Source of the DNA: Streptomyces cadmiisoli
Lineage (GTDB): Bacteria > Actinomycetota > Actinomycetes > Streptomycetales > Streptomycetaceae
Assembly (NCBI RefSeq): GCF_003261055.1
Contig: NZ_CP030074.1
Location: 806,001-870,000, forward strand
DNA length: 64,000 bases
Direction: 5' to 3'
Shown: positions 53,249-62,675 of the stretch, piece by piece
How the letters are laid out: the number at the start of each line of letters is the position of its first letter
How positions within the stretch are numbered: the first letter of the stretch is position 1
The notes under the pieces: generated by a model
Databases searched by the model: none
Told to the model about the DNA's origin: nothing
What the model saw: the letters and a program-made list of their open reading frames with translations, nothing else
Made by a program: the position numbers and the translations under genes

Positions 53249-54181
53249 TCAGTCGTTGTCGGCGGGCTCGCCCGTCAGGTGCTCCCGGAAGAACGGGGCG
53301 GCCTGGGCGATGGCGCGGTCGACGTACTCGGGCACGTCGTAGAAGCTCATGTGCCTGCCGCCCTCGACGACCTGGAGCTGCTTGGGGCTGCGGACCCGGC
53401 CGTGCAGTTCGGTGGACATCCACAGCGACCCGGCCTCGCTGCCGGCCACGATGAGGATCGGCTGGGTGAGGAGGTCCTCGACCATGTGGAAGGCGTCGAA
53501 GGTGAAGATCCGCGAGACGCTCTTGGTGAACAGGAACTTGTTCTTGGCGTTGGGGTGCTGGGCGCGCGGGGTGAGGTAGTAGTCGCCGGCCTCGGCCAGG
53601 TCGCGCGGGGTGTTCTCGTCCGGCTCCGGCGGGACGTAGGGCAGGTAGGCCGGGTCGGCGCCCTTCGTGGCCTCGGCGGTCCGCTGCTCGGCGAGTGCCC
53701 TGAGGGTGGGCACGGCGGCCGCGTCGGAGTCGGTGCCGTACCAGCCGCGGCGGAAGGAGGTGCCGATGTTGACGGCGCTCACGGTGGTGAGGGCCTTGAT
53801 CCGGTAGTCGGTCATGGCGGCGTTGACGCTGTATCCGCCGCCGGCGCAGACGCCCAGGGTGCCGATGCGCTCCGGGTCGACGTAGTCGAGGGACTGGATG
53901 TAGTCGACGGCGGCGCGGACGTCCTCGACGCGGGCGTAAGGGTCTTCCAGGTGGTGGGGCTCGCCGCCGCTGTCGCCCTGGAAGGAGGCGTCGAAGGCGA
54001 GCGCCACGAAGCCCTGCTCGGCGAGCTTGCTCGCGTACAGGCCGGCGGCCTGTTCCTTCACGCCGCCACCGGGGTGGACGACGACGATGGCCGCGTGACG
54101 GGTGTCCGGGGCGAAGCCGTCGGGCAGGTAGAGGTTGCCCGCCATGGTGATCGGGCCGTTGGGGAAGGTGATGGTTTCCAT
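53249..54181 (-). CDS. Alpha/beta hydrolase with Cys nucleophile, paralogue 2
   Basis: 310 aa. Same architecture as the next gene: HPGGGVKEQ, AFDASFQGDSGGEP, elbow GTLGVCAGGGYSVNAAM with Cys112, and His in GGRHMSFYD. The two arose by tandem duplication and share an unusual insertion of about 60 residues (AEQRTAEA onward) between elbow and Asp/His strands. It lies 35 bases after the NAD(P)-binding gene and 71 before its paralogue, so it is in the same operon. No signal peptide. Confidence 0.85.
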   Translation of the reverse strand: METITFPNGPITMAGNLYLPDGFAPDTRHAAIVVVHPGGGVKEQAAGLYASKLAEQGFVALAFDASFQGDSGGEPHHLEDPYARVEDVRAAVDYIQSLDYVDPERIGTLGVCAGGGYSVNAAMTDYRIKALTTVSAVNIGTSFRRGWYGTDSDAAAVPTLRALAEQRTAEATKGADPAYLPYVPPEPDENTPRDLAEAGDYYLTPRAQHPNAKNKFLFTKSVSRIFTFDAFHMVEDLLTQPILIVAGSEAGSLWMSTELHGRVRSPKQLQVVEGGRHMSFYDVPEYVDRAIAQAAPFFREHLTGEPADND

Positions 54182-54216
54182 TGTCTGTTCCTGTTGTGTG
54201 TCGGTGCGGTGCGGTT

Positions 54217-54987
54217 TCAGTGGGTGCGCAGGTGCGCGAGGTCGTCCCTGACGTGGGCCGGTTCGGCGTCCAGGGGCAGGTTGGCGGCGTCCTTGACGGC
54301 GTCGAGGGCACCGGAGGCGTCCGGCTGGGCCTTGGCGAACAGGGCGGTGAAGTCCTTGGTGGCCCGTCCGGGCCCGGAGAAGACCTCGAAGGTCTTGCCG
54401 ACGGCCGCGTCGTCCAGCAGCGCCTCGACCAGGAGGCCGCCGAGGGCCTCGCGGCTCACTCCGTCTTCGCCCGTGTCGCCCTGCTCGATCCGCAGCTGCG
54501 CTCCGCCCTCGCCGGCATCCAGCCAGCCGGGGCGCACGATCGTGTACGGGGCGCCGCTGAGCCGTACGAGCCGCTCGGAGCGGCGCTTCCAGTCCAGGGC
54601 GTGACCGCCGTCGTTGAAGGAATGGCTGCGGCGGGTGACGAAGATGGTCGTCTGCAGGACGATCCGGGTCCGGCGCTCCCCGAGCGCACGCAGGACGTTC
54701 GAGACGCCGCCGTAGTCGATGCGTTCGAAGGACTCGGGGCGGGCGTCGTCGTCCGATCCGTGGACGAAGATCACCGCGTCGATGTCCTGGACCGCCGCTG
54801 TGAGGGTGTCCGGTGCCGTGAGGTCGCCGACGACGATCTCGGTGTCAGGCGGCAGTGCCTTGCGGGCATGGGATGCGCTGCGGGCGAGGGCCACGGCGGT
54901 CAGACCGCGGGCGGTCGCCGCGGCGACGACGTGCTGCCCGGTGCGGCCGGTGGCCCCGACGACGAGGACACGATCGATAGAGGGCAT
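54217..54987 (-). CDS. NAD(P)H-binding atypical SDR (NmrA-like)
   Basis: 256 aa. A Rossmann fold begins at the N-terminus with the glycine motif VVGATGRTGQHV. VVGDLTAPDTL, DAVIFVHGS and YTIVRPGWLD are the typical strands and loops of NmrA/atypical SDR proteins. The YxxxK catalytic pair of classical SDRs is absent, so it is a redox sensor-type or atypical reductase rather than a proven enzyme. It starts 25 bases after the aldo/keto reductase stop, with AAGGAG slightly distant (12 bases) from the ATG. Confidence 0.85.
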   Translation of the reverse strand: MPSIDRVLVVGATGRTGQHVVAAATARGLTAVALARSASHARKALPPDTEIVVGDLTAPDTLTAAVQDIDAVIFVHGSDDDARPESFERIDYGGVSNVLRALGERRTRIVLQTTIFVTRRSHSFNDGGHALDWKRRSERLVRLSGAPYTIVRPGWLDAGEGGAQLRIEQGDTGEDGVSREALGGLLVEALLDDAAVGKTFEVFSGPGRATKDFTALFAKAQPDASGALDAVKDAANLPLDAEPAHVRDDLAHLRTH

Positions 54988-55012
54988 GAGGGGGTTCAGC
55001 TCCTTTTCCGGC

Positions 55013-55984
<972 letters not shown>

Positions 55985-56344
55985 GAGGAGGATGGCTCCG
56001 TTTTCTCTGTTGATTCAAAGCCGGTAGTGGCCGTGAGCGGAGGATGTGTCCGACCCACGGTCGGGACAGACCCGAGCCGAAAGGTTCCCGGTGAAGAACT
56101 CCGCCGGTCGGGGGCGAGCCGACATCCTGTACTGGTCCTTGTCGTGCAAGGCCATATGGGCGGGGCCCCGAGACGGCATCGTGGCGCCTGCTCGATTCCG
56201 TCGGATACGGAAGTTCTCGGTTCCGAATTGTTAGACGCCGGCGAGCATTCGCCTCGCCGTCTTTCTTCTCTTGGCCACAGGACGACACTCGCACGCGCCA
56301 TGCGCCTCCACCAGAGGAGACTTTCATCCGGGGAGGAATCCATC

Positions 56345-56364
56345 CAGGGATAAAAGTGTCCCTG
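56345..56364. promoter_or_regulatory. Inverted repeat, candidate operator
   Basis: CAGGGA (56345-56350) and TCCCTG (56359-56364) form perfect arms around an 8-base spacer, 36 bases before the first regulator start. Confidence 0.5.
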
Positions 56365-56367
56365 CCA

Positions 56368-56396
56368 CTCCAGTTGCCTTCCGGGTAACACTGGAG
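56368..56396. promoter_or_regulatory. Inverted repeat overlapping the regulator leader, candidate operator
   Basis: CTCCAGT (56368-56374) and ACTGGAG (56390-56396) are perfect inverted copies. The second one, with flanks ACACTGGAGACCATGA, is repeated almost unchanged before the second regulator (ACACTGGAACCATGA at about 57308-57322). Confidence 0.5.
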
Positions 56397-56399
56397 ACC

Positions 56400-57293
56400 A
56401 TGACCAGTAGTGCACGCCCCGATGAACTGGGGGCCTTCTTGAAGGCACGCCGGGCCGATCTGAGCCCACGATCGGCCGGCCTCCCCGAGAGCGGAGGCCG
56501 CCGCCGTGTCCCGGGGCTGCGCCGCGAGGAGGTCGCCGCCCTGGCCGTGATCAGTACGGACTACTACACCCGCTTGGAACAGGGCCGCATGCAGGCATCG
56601 GCTCCGGTGCTGAACACACTGGCGCGAGTCCTGCACCTGGACGACGACCAGCGCACCTACATGTTCCAGCTCGCCGGGCGCCCCTCGGGCAAGCCGGCAC
56701 GCCGCTCCGCCCAGAAAGCACAACCCCGGCTGCAGCGTCTGCTCGACGACCTGGCCACGACCCCGGGAATCATTCTCGGCCGACGCATGGACATTCTCGC
56801 GTGGAATCCACTCGCGACAGCCCTTGTCACCGATTTCTCACACATTCCGGAGAAGCGTCGGAACTATATACACCTGGTTTTCACCGACCCGAAAATGCGG
56901 GAGCTGTACGCCGACTGGAAGAACGTCGCCCACACCTGTGTGGCACAGCTGCGCATGGAAGCGGCCCGCGACCCGGACAACCCGCGCCTCACCACACTCG
57001 TCGGCGAGCTGTCGGTCCAGGACGCCGATTTCCGCCGGTGGTGGGCCGACCATCACGTAGCAGTGCGAGGAGTCGGCACGAAGACACTCAGGCACCCGGT
57101 CGTCGGCGAGCTGACCCTCGACTGGGACACCCTCGCCTCCACCACCGACACCGATCAACAACTCGTGGTCTGGTCCGCCGAACCCGGCTCCCCGTCCCAC
57201 GACGCGCTGCGCATCCTCGCCTCCTGGGCCAACGCCACGACCGCGGCCACCACCGGGACCAGCGCCGACACCGGCCGCTCGCTACCCGGCTGA
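56400..57293 (+). CDS. XRE-family regulator with MmyB-like ligand domain, paralogue 1
   Basis: 297 aa from the ATG at 56400. The N-terminal XRE helix-turn-helix (ELGAFLKARRADLSP, PGLRREEVAALAVISTDYYT, RLEQGRMQASAPVLNTLARV) is followed by a C-terminal MmyB-like domain: ILAWNPLATALVTDF, FTDPKMRELYADWKNVAHTC and LTLDWDTLAS ... VVWSAEPGS. Members of this group bind small ligands, often fatty-acid-like, and regulate a divergent reductase or dehydrogenase. The aldo/keto reductase operon is the obvious target. A longer upstream start is possible but lacks homology. Confidence 0.9.
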   Translation: MTSSARPDELGAFLKARRADLSPRSAGLPESGGRRRVPGLRREEVAALAVISTDYYTRLEQGRMQASAPVLNTLARVLHLDDDQRTYMFQLAGRPSGKPARRSAQKAQPRLQRLLDDLATTPGIILGRRMDILAWNPLATALVTDFSHIPEKRRNYIHLVFTDPKMRELYADWKNVAHTCVAQLRMEAARDPDNPRLTTLVGELSVQDADFRRWWADHHVAVRGVGTKTLRHPVVGELTLDWDTLASTTDTDQQLVVWSAEPGSPSHDALRILASWANATTAATTGTSADTGRSLPG

Positions 57294-57318
57294 CCTGAGC
57301 CGCTGCCACACTGGAACC

Positions 57319-58194
57319 ATGAGCAGCGGCAACGCCGACCAGAAGGAACTGGGCACATTCCTCAAGGCGCGCCGGGCCGAGCTGGATCCCCTCCAGGTAG
57401 GGCTGCCGGACACCGGACCCCGGCGGAGGGTGGCGGGCCTGCGCCGCGAGGAGGTCGCCCAGCTGGCCGCCATCAGCACCGACTACTACACCCGTGTCGA
57501 ACAGGGCCGCATGCAGGCATCCGTCCCTGTCCTGGAGGCGATCGTCCGGGCCCTGCGCCTCACCGACGACCAGCGCTCCTACCTGTTCGAGATTGCCGGC
57601 CGTCCACCGATCGAAGCGCCTGTCCGACCGGACCGAGGTGTCACCCCGCACACTCGCAGGCTCCTCGACCAGCTGACCGGATCACCCGCCCTGGTCCTGT
57701 CCGACACCATGGACGTGCTGGCCTGGAACCGGCTCGCCGCAGCCCTCCTCATCGACTTCGGACAAGTCACCGAAGAAGACCGCAACTACGTCTGGCTACT
57801 GTTCAACGACCCCGTCCTGCGTGCCCTGTACGACGACTGGGAGACCGGCGCACACGCATGCGTGGCCTACCTCCGTATGCACACCGCCCGTCGCCCGGAC
57901 GACCCCCGCCTCCAGCGTCTCCTGGCCAGGATGAGGCCCCACACCGACTTCCGGAACTGGTGGCAGACACGTGAGGTCGCCGTCCAGGGCACCGGCAACA
58001 AGGTGTTCCACCACCCCACCGCCGGCACGCTCACCCTCGACTGGGACACCCTCACCAGCTCGACCGCCCCCGACCAGCACATCGTCGTGTGGACCGCCCA
58101 GCCGGGCAGCACCTCGGAGAAGGGGCTCCAGCGTCTGGCTGCAGCCGCATACGAGGCAGATCTACCGCCGGCAGTTGTGAACACCCGCAGTTGA
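57319..58194 (+). CDS. XRE-family regulator with MmyB-like ligand domain, paralogue 2
   Basis: 291 aa, tandem duplicate of the preceding gene: KELGTFLKARRAELDP, AGLRREEVAQLAAISTDYYT, RVEQGRMQASVPVLEAIVRA, then VLAWNRLAAALLIDF, FNDPVLRALYDDWE and LTLDWDTLTSS ... IVVWTAQPGS. It begins 25 bases after the first regulator. Its leader repeats the ACACTGGA-CCATGA sequence of the first one, suggesting it is controlled by the same protein or is translated from a very short leader. Two full-length copies side by side imply distinct ligands or heterodimers. Confidence 0.9.
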   Translation: MSSGNADQKELGTFLKARRAELDPLQVGLPDTGPRRRVAGLRREEVAQLAAISTDYYTRVEQGRMQASVPVLEAIVRALRLTDDQRSYLFEIAGRPPIEAPVRPDRGVTPHTRRLLDQLTGSPALVLSDTMDVLAWNRLAAALLIDFGQVTEEDRNYVWLLFNDPVLRALYDDWETGAHACVAYLRMHTARRPDDPRLQRLLARMRPHTDFRNWWQTREVAVQGTGNKVFHHPTAGTLTLDWDTLTSSTAPDQHIVVWTAQPGSTSEKGLQRLAAAAYEADLPPAVVNTRS

Positions 58195-58830
58195 TCCGCC
58201 ACGCAGCGCCGCGGAGGACCTCGAAGAGCAGTGTCCCGAGTCGCAGCCGGCTGTGTCGGCGTGCAGCGTTGTCCACCACGTCGGTCCGCTTGGCAGCCGT
58301 CCCGCCCGCGACGGTCCAGCGGCTGGTGGGCGGCCGTGTCGGCCGCAGTGCCGCGGAACCGGCCCGGGGCACCGACCTCCGCCCCGTTGTCCTCCGTGCC
58401 CTGTTGCCGGCCGCGACCGTTCGTCACACGGCGATTCCGTGCTCGGCGCCATTGACCTGGCCCTTTTCGCGTGGCGGACGGCGTCTTCGAGTTTCCCGCG
58501 GTGGGACGGCAGGCGCCTGAGTTCAGGGGCCATGAGAACTCGCCCCATGGCGGCTCTCGCGCAAAGCCGCTACGCCGACCTCGCAGCCTGGCAGCTCCCG
58601 TGTCCTCCGGACTTGGGCACCCCCTCCCTGTTTGATCGTGCGTATGACGAAGACCCGCGAGGTGGGGCTGGCGGCAAGTGTCGTGCTGGGGATCGCGGTG
58701 ATACGGGGAACGTCCGCGTGCGGACCTTCAGCCCGCACCTCGCTGACCAGGCACAACACCACCGCCTAGAGAAACGCCCTTCAAGCGGCCACACCCATGT
58801 CCACGCAGATCGGACCCCAGATTCCGAGCT
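58195..58830. other. Region with no clear gene; possible 41-aa lipoprotein fragment
   Basis: About 640 bases. The only plausible item is a plus-strand frame at 58644-58769 (MTKTREVGLAASVVLGIAVI, then RGTSACGPSAR) that looks like a lipoprotein signal with lipobox TSAC but ends after 41 codons. It lacks a ribosome-binding site and is probably a relic. Nothing else seen. Confidence 0.35.
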
Positions 58831-59532
58831 CTAGGCTGTCGAATTGCGTCGAACCCGGGTTGGGGGCCGCTGCCCCTGGGGACCGTCAGTCGCAATCGGG
58901 AGGCTGCGCAGTGTCAGTGCGGCCGGCGGGGGCAGCGGTTTGTTGGCCTTGTCGGTGCGGAACGACTGGAGCAGGTAGGCCACCAGGCGCCGGGACGCCG
59001 CTTCGTCGTCCGGCAGGGCGGTCATCAGAGCGCAGTGTGCCAACAGGACCACGCCGAGGTCGGACGGGTGAAAATCGGTCCGCAGCGCGCCCGAGGCCTG
59101 GGCCCTGCGTACCAGGGTCGTGAGGTCCCGCTCGGCTCGTTGCCGGGACTGCATGTGTTCTGACGTGCTTTCCGGGAAGGCCGCGACGAACGCGGCCGGG
59201 AACCCGCGTTCCTCCCGTTGCAGAGCGCAGACCGTCTCGACCAGTTGCTGGAAGCCTTGCCACGGGTCAGGGGCGGCCAGAGCCTCGGTGAGCGCCCGCG
59301 CGCAGGACTCCATCTGCTGCGCGAATGCGTCTCTCACCAGGGCGTCCCGGGTCGGGAAGTGCCGGTACAGCGTCGCCACGCCGACCCCGGCTCGACGGGC
59401 CACAGTCGCCATCGGGGCGTCGATTCCGTGCTCGGCAAAGACCGCGCGGGCGGCGCCGAGGAGGCGCTCCCGGTTGCGCCGGGCGTCCGCCCGCACTGTG
59501 TCCCGGGCTGTGATCCGAGAGGATTCCGCCAT
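58831..59532 (-). CDS. TetR-family regulator of the adjacent quinone-oxidoreductase-like gene
   Basis: 233 aa from the ATG at 59532 (MAESSRITARDTVRADARRN). A TTG 8 codons upstream is less likely because it lies inside the palindrome region. The DNA-binding domain is standard: RERLLGAARAVFAEHGIDAP, VARRAGVGVATLYRHFPTRD. The ligand domain is about 150 residues with an Arg/Pro-rich tail. It is divergent from a zinc-independent quinone oxidoreductase-like gene, with a perfect palindrome between them, so it most probably represses that gene and itself. Confidence 0.9.
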   Translation of the reverse strand: MAESSRITARDTVRADARRNRERLLGAARAVFAEHGIDAPMATVARRAGVGVATLYRHFPTRDALVRDAFAQQMESCARALTEALAAPDPWQGFQQLVETVCALQREERGFPAAFVAAFPESTSEHMQSRQRAERDLTTLVRRAQASGALRTDFHPSDLGVVLLAHCALMTALPDDEAASRRLVAYLLQSFRTDKANKPLPPPAALTLRSLPIATDGPQGQRPPTRVRRNSTA

Positions 59533-59557
59533 CACTGTCTCTCGCTTCCGGTCCAAA

Positions 59558-59573
59558 CGGACGATTGCGTCCG
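59558..59573. promoter_or_regulatory. TetR operator candidate
   Basis: CGGACG-ATTG-CGTCCG is a perfect palindrome 25 bases upstream of the TetR start and 62 before the oxidoreductase start. It fits the usual operator size for TetR regulators. Confidence 0.7.
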
Positions 59574-59634
59574 CTTACGAGTTTACGGTCGATGCCAGAT
59601 CCCAGTACGGCCCCCGGACGGCAAAGGCAGAACG

Positions 59635-60600
59635 ATGAACGACCGCATGATGAAAGCAGTGCTCTACGACCGCTACGGCGGACCCGATGTGCTGTACACG
59701 GGCCGCGTGCCACGCCCCGAGCCGACCACCGGCGAGGTCCTTGTGAAGGTGCGCGCGTTCAGCGTCAACGGCGGCGAACTGGCAGCCCGTGCCGGCCGTC
59801 TCCGCCTCCTGAGCGGCCGGAAGTTCCCCAAGCGCATCGGCTTGGACTTCACCGGCGAGGTCGCGGGACTGGGTGCCGGAGTCACACGGTTCGCGGTCGG
59901 CGACCGCGTATGGGGGGTCCTCGGCCGCACCTCCGGGTTCGGCAGCGCCGCCGAGTACGTGACCGTGCCCGCCGAGCGGGTCGGCCGGCTCCCCGACGGC
60001 CTTGACCTGGTGGAGGCCGCCGCACTGCCGGTGGCCACCACGGCCATCACCGCGCTGCGGGACAAAGCCGGGCTGCGCCCCGGCGAACGACTCCTCGTCC
60101 GGGGCGCGGCGGGCGGTGTCGGCAACGCCGCCGTCCAGCTCGGGCGGGCGTACGGCGCCGAGGTCACGGCCCTGGCCCGTGCAGCCAACCTCGACTTCGT
60201 CCGCAGGCTCGGCGCGCACAAGGCCGTCGACCACCGGACCGTGCGGCCGGCGGAACTGGGCCGCTTCGACGTGGTCCTGGACACCGCGGGGACCGACCTG
60301 CGGGCCTTCCGGCGCCTGCTGAATCCGCACGGGCGCATGGTCACCATCGCCTTCGACACGAAACGGCCTGCGGCGTCGCTCGGCTACATCGCGGCCAGCA
60401 CGGTCCACGGACACGGCCGGGTGCGCTTCTTCAGCGGGAACCCCACGCGGGCGGACTTCGACGACCTCGCCCGCCATGTGGTCGAGGGCAAGTTGATCCC
60501 TGCGGTGGACACGGTCTTCCCCCTGGAGGAGACAGCAGCGGCACACCGGGCGCTGGAGGCGGGCGGTGTCCAGGGCAAGTACGTCGTCAGGGTCGCGTAA
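59635..60600 (+). CDS. NADP-dependent quinone-oxidoreductase-type alcohol dehydrogenase (MDR superfamily)
   Basis: 321 aa from the ATG at 59635 with AAAGG upstream. MDR fold of the quinone oxidoreductase branch: MKAVLYDRYGGPDVL start, AFSVNGGELAARAG, IGLDFTGEVAGLG, GDRVWG, AAALPVATTAITAL, the Rossmann motif VRGAAGGVGNAAVQLG and a C-terminal GKYVVRV. The zinc-binding cysteines of alcohol dehydrogenases are absent, so it is zinc-independent and probably reduces quinones or enones with NADPH. Divergent from a TetR regulator with an operator between. Confidence 0.92.
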   Translation: MNDRMMKAVLYDRYGGPDVLYTGRVPRPEPTTGEVLVKVRAFSVNGGELAARAGRLRLLSGRKFPKRIGLDFTGEVAGLGAGVTRFAVGDRVWGVLGRTSGFGSAAEYVTVPAERVGRLPDGLDLVEAAALPVATTAITALRDKAGLRPGERLLVRGAAGGVGNAAVQLGRAYGAEVTALARAANLDFVRRLGAHKAVDHRTVRPAELGRFDVVLDTAGTDLRAFRRLLNPHGRMVTIAFDTKRPAASLGYIAASTVHGHGRVRFFSGNPTRADFDDLARHVVEGKLIPAVDTVFPLEETAAAHRALEAGGVQGKYVVRVA

Positions 60601-60619
60601 GCGCCTGTGAGGGTACTGA

Positions 60620-60764
60620 TCACAGCCACTCGTTGATGGCAGCAATGAGGACCGTCGCCTCGCAGCGGACCGCCGGTTTGTCGTATTGCGTGGCGACGGC
60701 GTGGCGCCTCTTGAGGCGGTTGATCCCGCGCTCTGAGGCTGACCCTTTGGAATGGACACCCTGA
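60620..60764 (-). pseudogene. IS5-family transposase C-terminal fragment
   Basis: The minus strand reads VHSKGSASERGINRLKRRHA, VATQYDKPAVRCEATVLIAA and INEWL to a stop at 60620. This is the invariant tail of Streptomyces IS5 transposases (LKR-RAIATRYDKLAVRYEA in intact copies). The body is absent. Confidence 0.8.
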
Positions 60765-60799
60765 CAACGAATCTTGATGGTCCAGGCAGGGATGCCCAC

Positions 60800-60868
60800 G
60801 TGGGACGCAAGTCTCCGTATCCGGAGGAGTTCAGGAAGGACGCGGTCGCGCTCCACCGTGCCGCGGTC
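60800..60868 (+). pseudogene. IS3-type OrfA N-terminal fragment fused to an ABC-F gene
   Basis: From a GTG at 60800 the frame reads VGRKSPYPEEFRKDAVALHR and AA, the start of IS3-family OrfA. It then passes without a stop into VGKSTLLAVLAVLAG, the Walker A region of an ATPase. The switch marks the insertion or deletion junction. Confidence 0.75.
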
Positions 60869-61332
60869 GGGAAGTCCACGCTGCTCGCTGTGCTCGCTGT
60901 GCTCGCCGGCCACGGGTGAGGTGCGGGGGCGATCCGGGCCTGACGGTCGGCCTGCTGGCCCAGGACACAGTCTTCGCACGTCCGCAGCGCACCGTGTGTG
61001 GCACCTACGACTCGTTCCTCGGCGCCGAGCGTGCGCAGGCCGTACCGCTCCACTCCCTGGGCCTGCTGCGGGAGGCGGATCTCGACAGGCCGGTCGGGCA
61101 CCTGTCGGTGGGTCAGCGCCGCAGCCGCGCCATGGCGTTGCTGCTGGCGCGGCCGCCCGAACCGCTGCTGCTTGACGAACCGACGAACCACCTGTCGCCC
61201 GCGCTGTGCGACGAACCGGAGGGCGCCCTGCACTCGGGCCCGGGCACCGTCGCGCTGGCCGGTCATGACCGCCGGCTGCGCACCCGTTGGGAGGGACGTG
61301 AGTTCCGGCTGCCTGACGACGGCCGGGCTTGA
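60869..61332 (+). pseudogene. ABC-F ATPase, C-terminal half only
   Basis: The remnant starts at GKSTLL, hits a frame stop at 60917 and continues in the other frame with GLTVGLLAQDTVF, GTYDSFLGAERAQAVPL, the signature LSVGQRRSRAMALLLARP and Walker B LLLDEPTNHLSPALCDE, then GTVALAGHDRRLR. DEPTNHLS is diagnostic of ABC-F proteins, which protect ribosomes from antibiotics or regulate translation. The first ATPase domain, the linker and the start of the second domain are gone, replaced by an IS3 fragment. Inactive. Confidence 0.85.
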
Positions 61333-61348
61333 CCCCGACCGAGGGTGC

Positions 61349-61960
61349 TCAGCCGGTCCTGTTCGGCTCGGTTGCCGAGTCGGTGCCTGTCCGAAGGATT
61401 CCTTCGACGCCTCCCAGAAAGGTCTCCGAGATCAGTCGCGGGTCGAAGAGGCAGCCGGCCGCCATGGCGCCGTCCCTGAGCATCACGAGGTGTCGGCCGG
61501 CTGCGTCCGCGGGCGCGCAGCCGGCTCCTTCCAGCAGCTCCGTCATGGTCTCGAGGAACCATTGGCGATGGGCCAGCACAGCCTGATGGATGGGGTGAGC
61601 CGGGTCGGGATACTCGGCGGCCGCGTTGAGGAAGGCGCAGCCGCGGAAGCCGGGGGACTGGATGCCGTCCGTGATGGACCGGCAGGCGGCCCGGACCTTG
61701 TCGACCGGTGACTCACCGCTTGCCTGCGCGGTCGCGATCTGCGCCCGGATCCCCTGGTCGGCCAGGCCGAGATAGGCGAGGACGAGTTCTTCCTTGCCCG
61801 CGAAGTGCCGGTAGAGCGTCGCGCGGGGCACCTGTGCCTCCGCGGTGATCCGGTCGATGCCGACGGCATGGATACCTTCGGTGTAGAAGATCTTCGTTGC
61901 GGTGCCGAGCAGCCTGGCTCGTGGTTCCGATGTGCTGCCGCCCTGGGTGCCCCGACTCAT
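61349..61960 (-). CDS. TetR-family regulator of the adjacent membrane protein gene
   Basis: 203 aa from the ATG at 61960 (MSRGTQGGSTSEPRARLLGT). A GTG at 62014 with AAGGG upstream is an alternative that adds 18 residues but would put one operator copy inside the gene. The DNA-binding domain reads ATKIFYTEGIHAVGIDRITA and EAQVPRATLYRHFAGKEELV. The C-terminal domain is typical of TetR_C regulators (GFRGCAFLNAAAEYPDP), with Cys residues that may sense oxidants or electrophiles. It is divergent from a DUF308-like membrane protein gene; two inverted copies of an 18-bp box lie between. Confidence 0.88.
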   Translation of the reverse strand: MSRGTQGGSTSEPRARLLGTATKIFYTEGIHAVGIDRITAEAQVPRATLYRHFAGKEELVLAYLGLADQGIRAQIATAQASGESPVDKVRAACRSITDGIQSPGFRGCAFLNAAAEYPDPAHPIHQAVLAHRQWFLETMTELLEGAGCAPADAAGRHLVMLRDGAMAAGCLFDPRLISETFLGGVEGILRTGTDSATEPNRTG

Positions 61961-61982
61961 GGATCGGAGGTTACCAGACGAT

Positions 61983-62000
61983 GAGGGAGAACGTTCGGTC
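61983..62000. promoter_or_regulatory. Operator copy 1 (TetR)
   Basis: GAGGGAGAACGTTCGGTC with the palindromic core GAACGTTC. An exact inverted copy is at 62037-62054. Confidence 0.75.
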
Positions 62001-62036
62001 TTGACGGTGGTCACAGAGCGCCCTTAGATGCAACGA

Positions 62037-62054
62037 GACCGAACGTTCTCCCTC
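62037..62054. promoter_or_regulatory. Operator copy 2 (TetR), exact inverse of copy 1
   Basis: GACCGAACGTTCTCCCTC, the exact reverse complement of copy 1, centred 54 bp away, about five helical turns. It lies upstream of the membrane protein gene. Confidence 0.75.
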
Positions 62055-62129
62055 GTCTGCTTCGCATCCCAGCCCGCACCCGATGGCCGATCTCTCCAGC
62101 ACTCGTGCCCTGCCACCGAAAGGCCCCCC

Positions 62130-62675
62130 GTGGACACCCTCGTCGTCACGACCCCCACCAGCGCCCTGCGGAAGCTCTACTTCACGCGGTTTGCCTTCGC
62201 CGTCGTATGGGCCGGGCTGCTGTTCGCGACAGCTGACGCGCTGACTCCGCTGAGCGCGACGCTCCTTGTGCTCTACCCCCTGTTTGACGTGGCGTGCGCC
62301 GTCGTCGACGTCCGGTCCGCCAGGACGCACGACGGCCCGGTACGCCATCTGTACCTGAACATCGCGCTCAGCACCCTGACCGGTGTCGGCCTCGCCGTCG
62401 CGGCCGCGTCCGGTATCCCCGCGGTGCTGCGTGTCTGGGGTGTCTGGGCCGTCACCGCCGGCATCGTCCAGCTCCTGGTCGGCGCACTGCGACGCCGTAT
62501 GGGAGGGCAGTGGGCGATGATCGCCAGCGGCGCGATATCCACCGTCGCCGGTGCCTCCTTCTTCGCGCAGGCGGGCACGCCCGACGCCTCCCTGGGTAAC
62601 CTGGCCGGCTACGCCCTCCTCGGAGGGATCTTCTTCCTCGTCGCCGCCCTCCGCCTGGACCGCGCCGCAAGGTGA
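62130..62675 (+). CDS. HdeD/DUF308-like integral membrane protein
   Basis: 181 aa from the GTG at 62130 with GAAAGG 7 bases before. Six hydrophobic segments can be seen, including FAFAVVWAGLLFATADALT, SATLLVLYPLFDVACAVV, LYLNIALSTLTGVGLAVAAA, VWGVWAVTAGIVQLLVGAL, MIASGAISTVAGASFF and LAGYALLGGIFFLVAALRL. This pattern of short paired helices with small residues is that of the DUF308/HdeD group. Function of the group is not settled. It is divergent from and probably repressed by the TetR gene. Confidence 0.82.
   Translation: MDTLVVTTPTSALRKLYFTRFAFAVVWAGLLFATADALTPLSATLLVLYPLFDVACAVVDVRSARTHDGPVRHLYLNIALSTLTGVGLAVAAASGIPAVLRVWGVWAVTAGIVQLLVGALRRRMGGQWAMIASGAISTVAGASFFAQAGTPDASLGNLAGYALLGGIFFLVAALRLDRAAR

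Larger units (their letters stand above)
55985..56399. promoter_or_regulatory. Divergent intergenic region between the AKR operon and the XRE/MmyB regulators
   Basis: 415 bases with no gene. It must hold promoters for both directions. Two inverted repeats close to the regulator start are listed separately. Nothing else was recognised. Confidence 0.6.
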
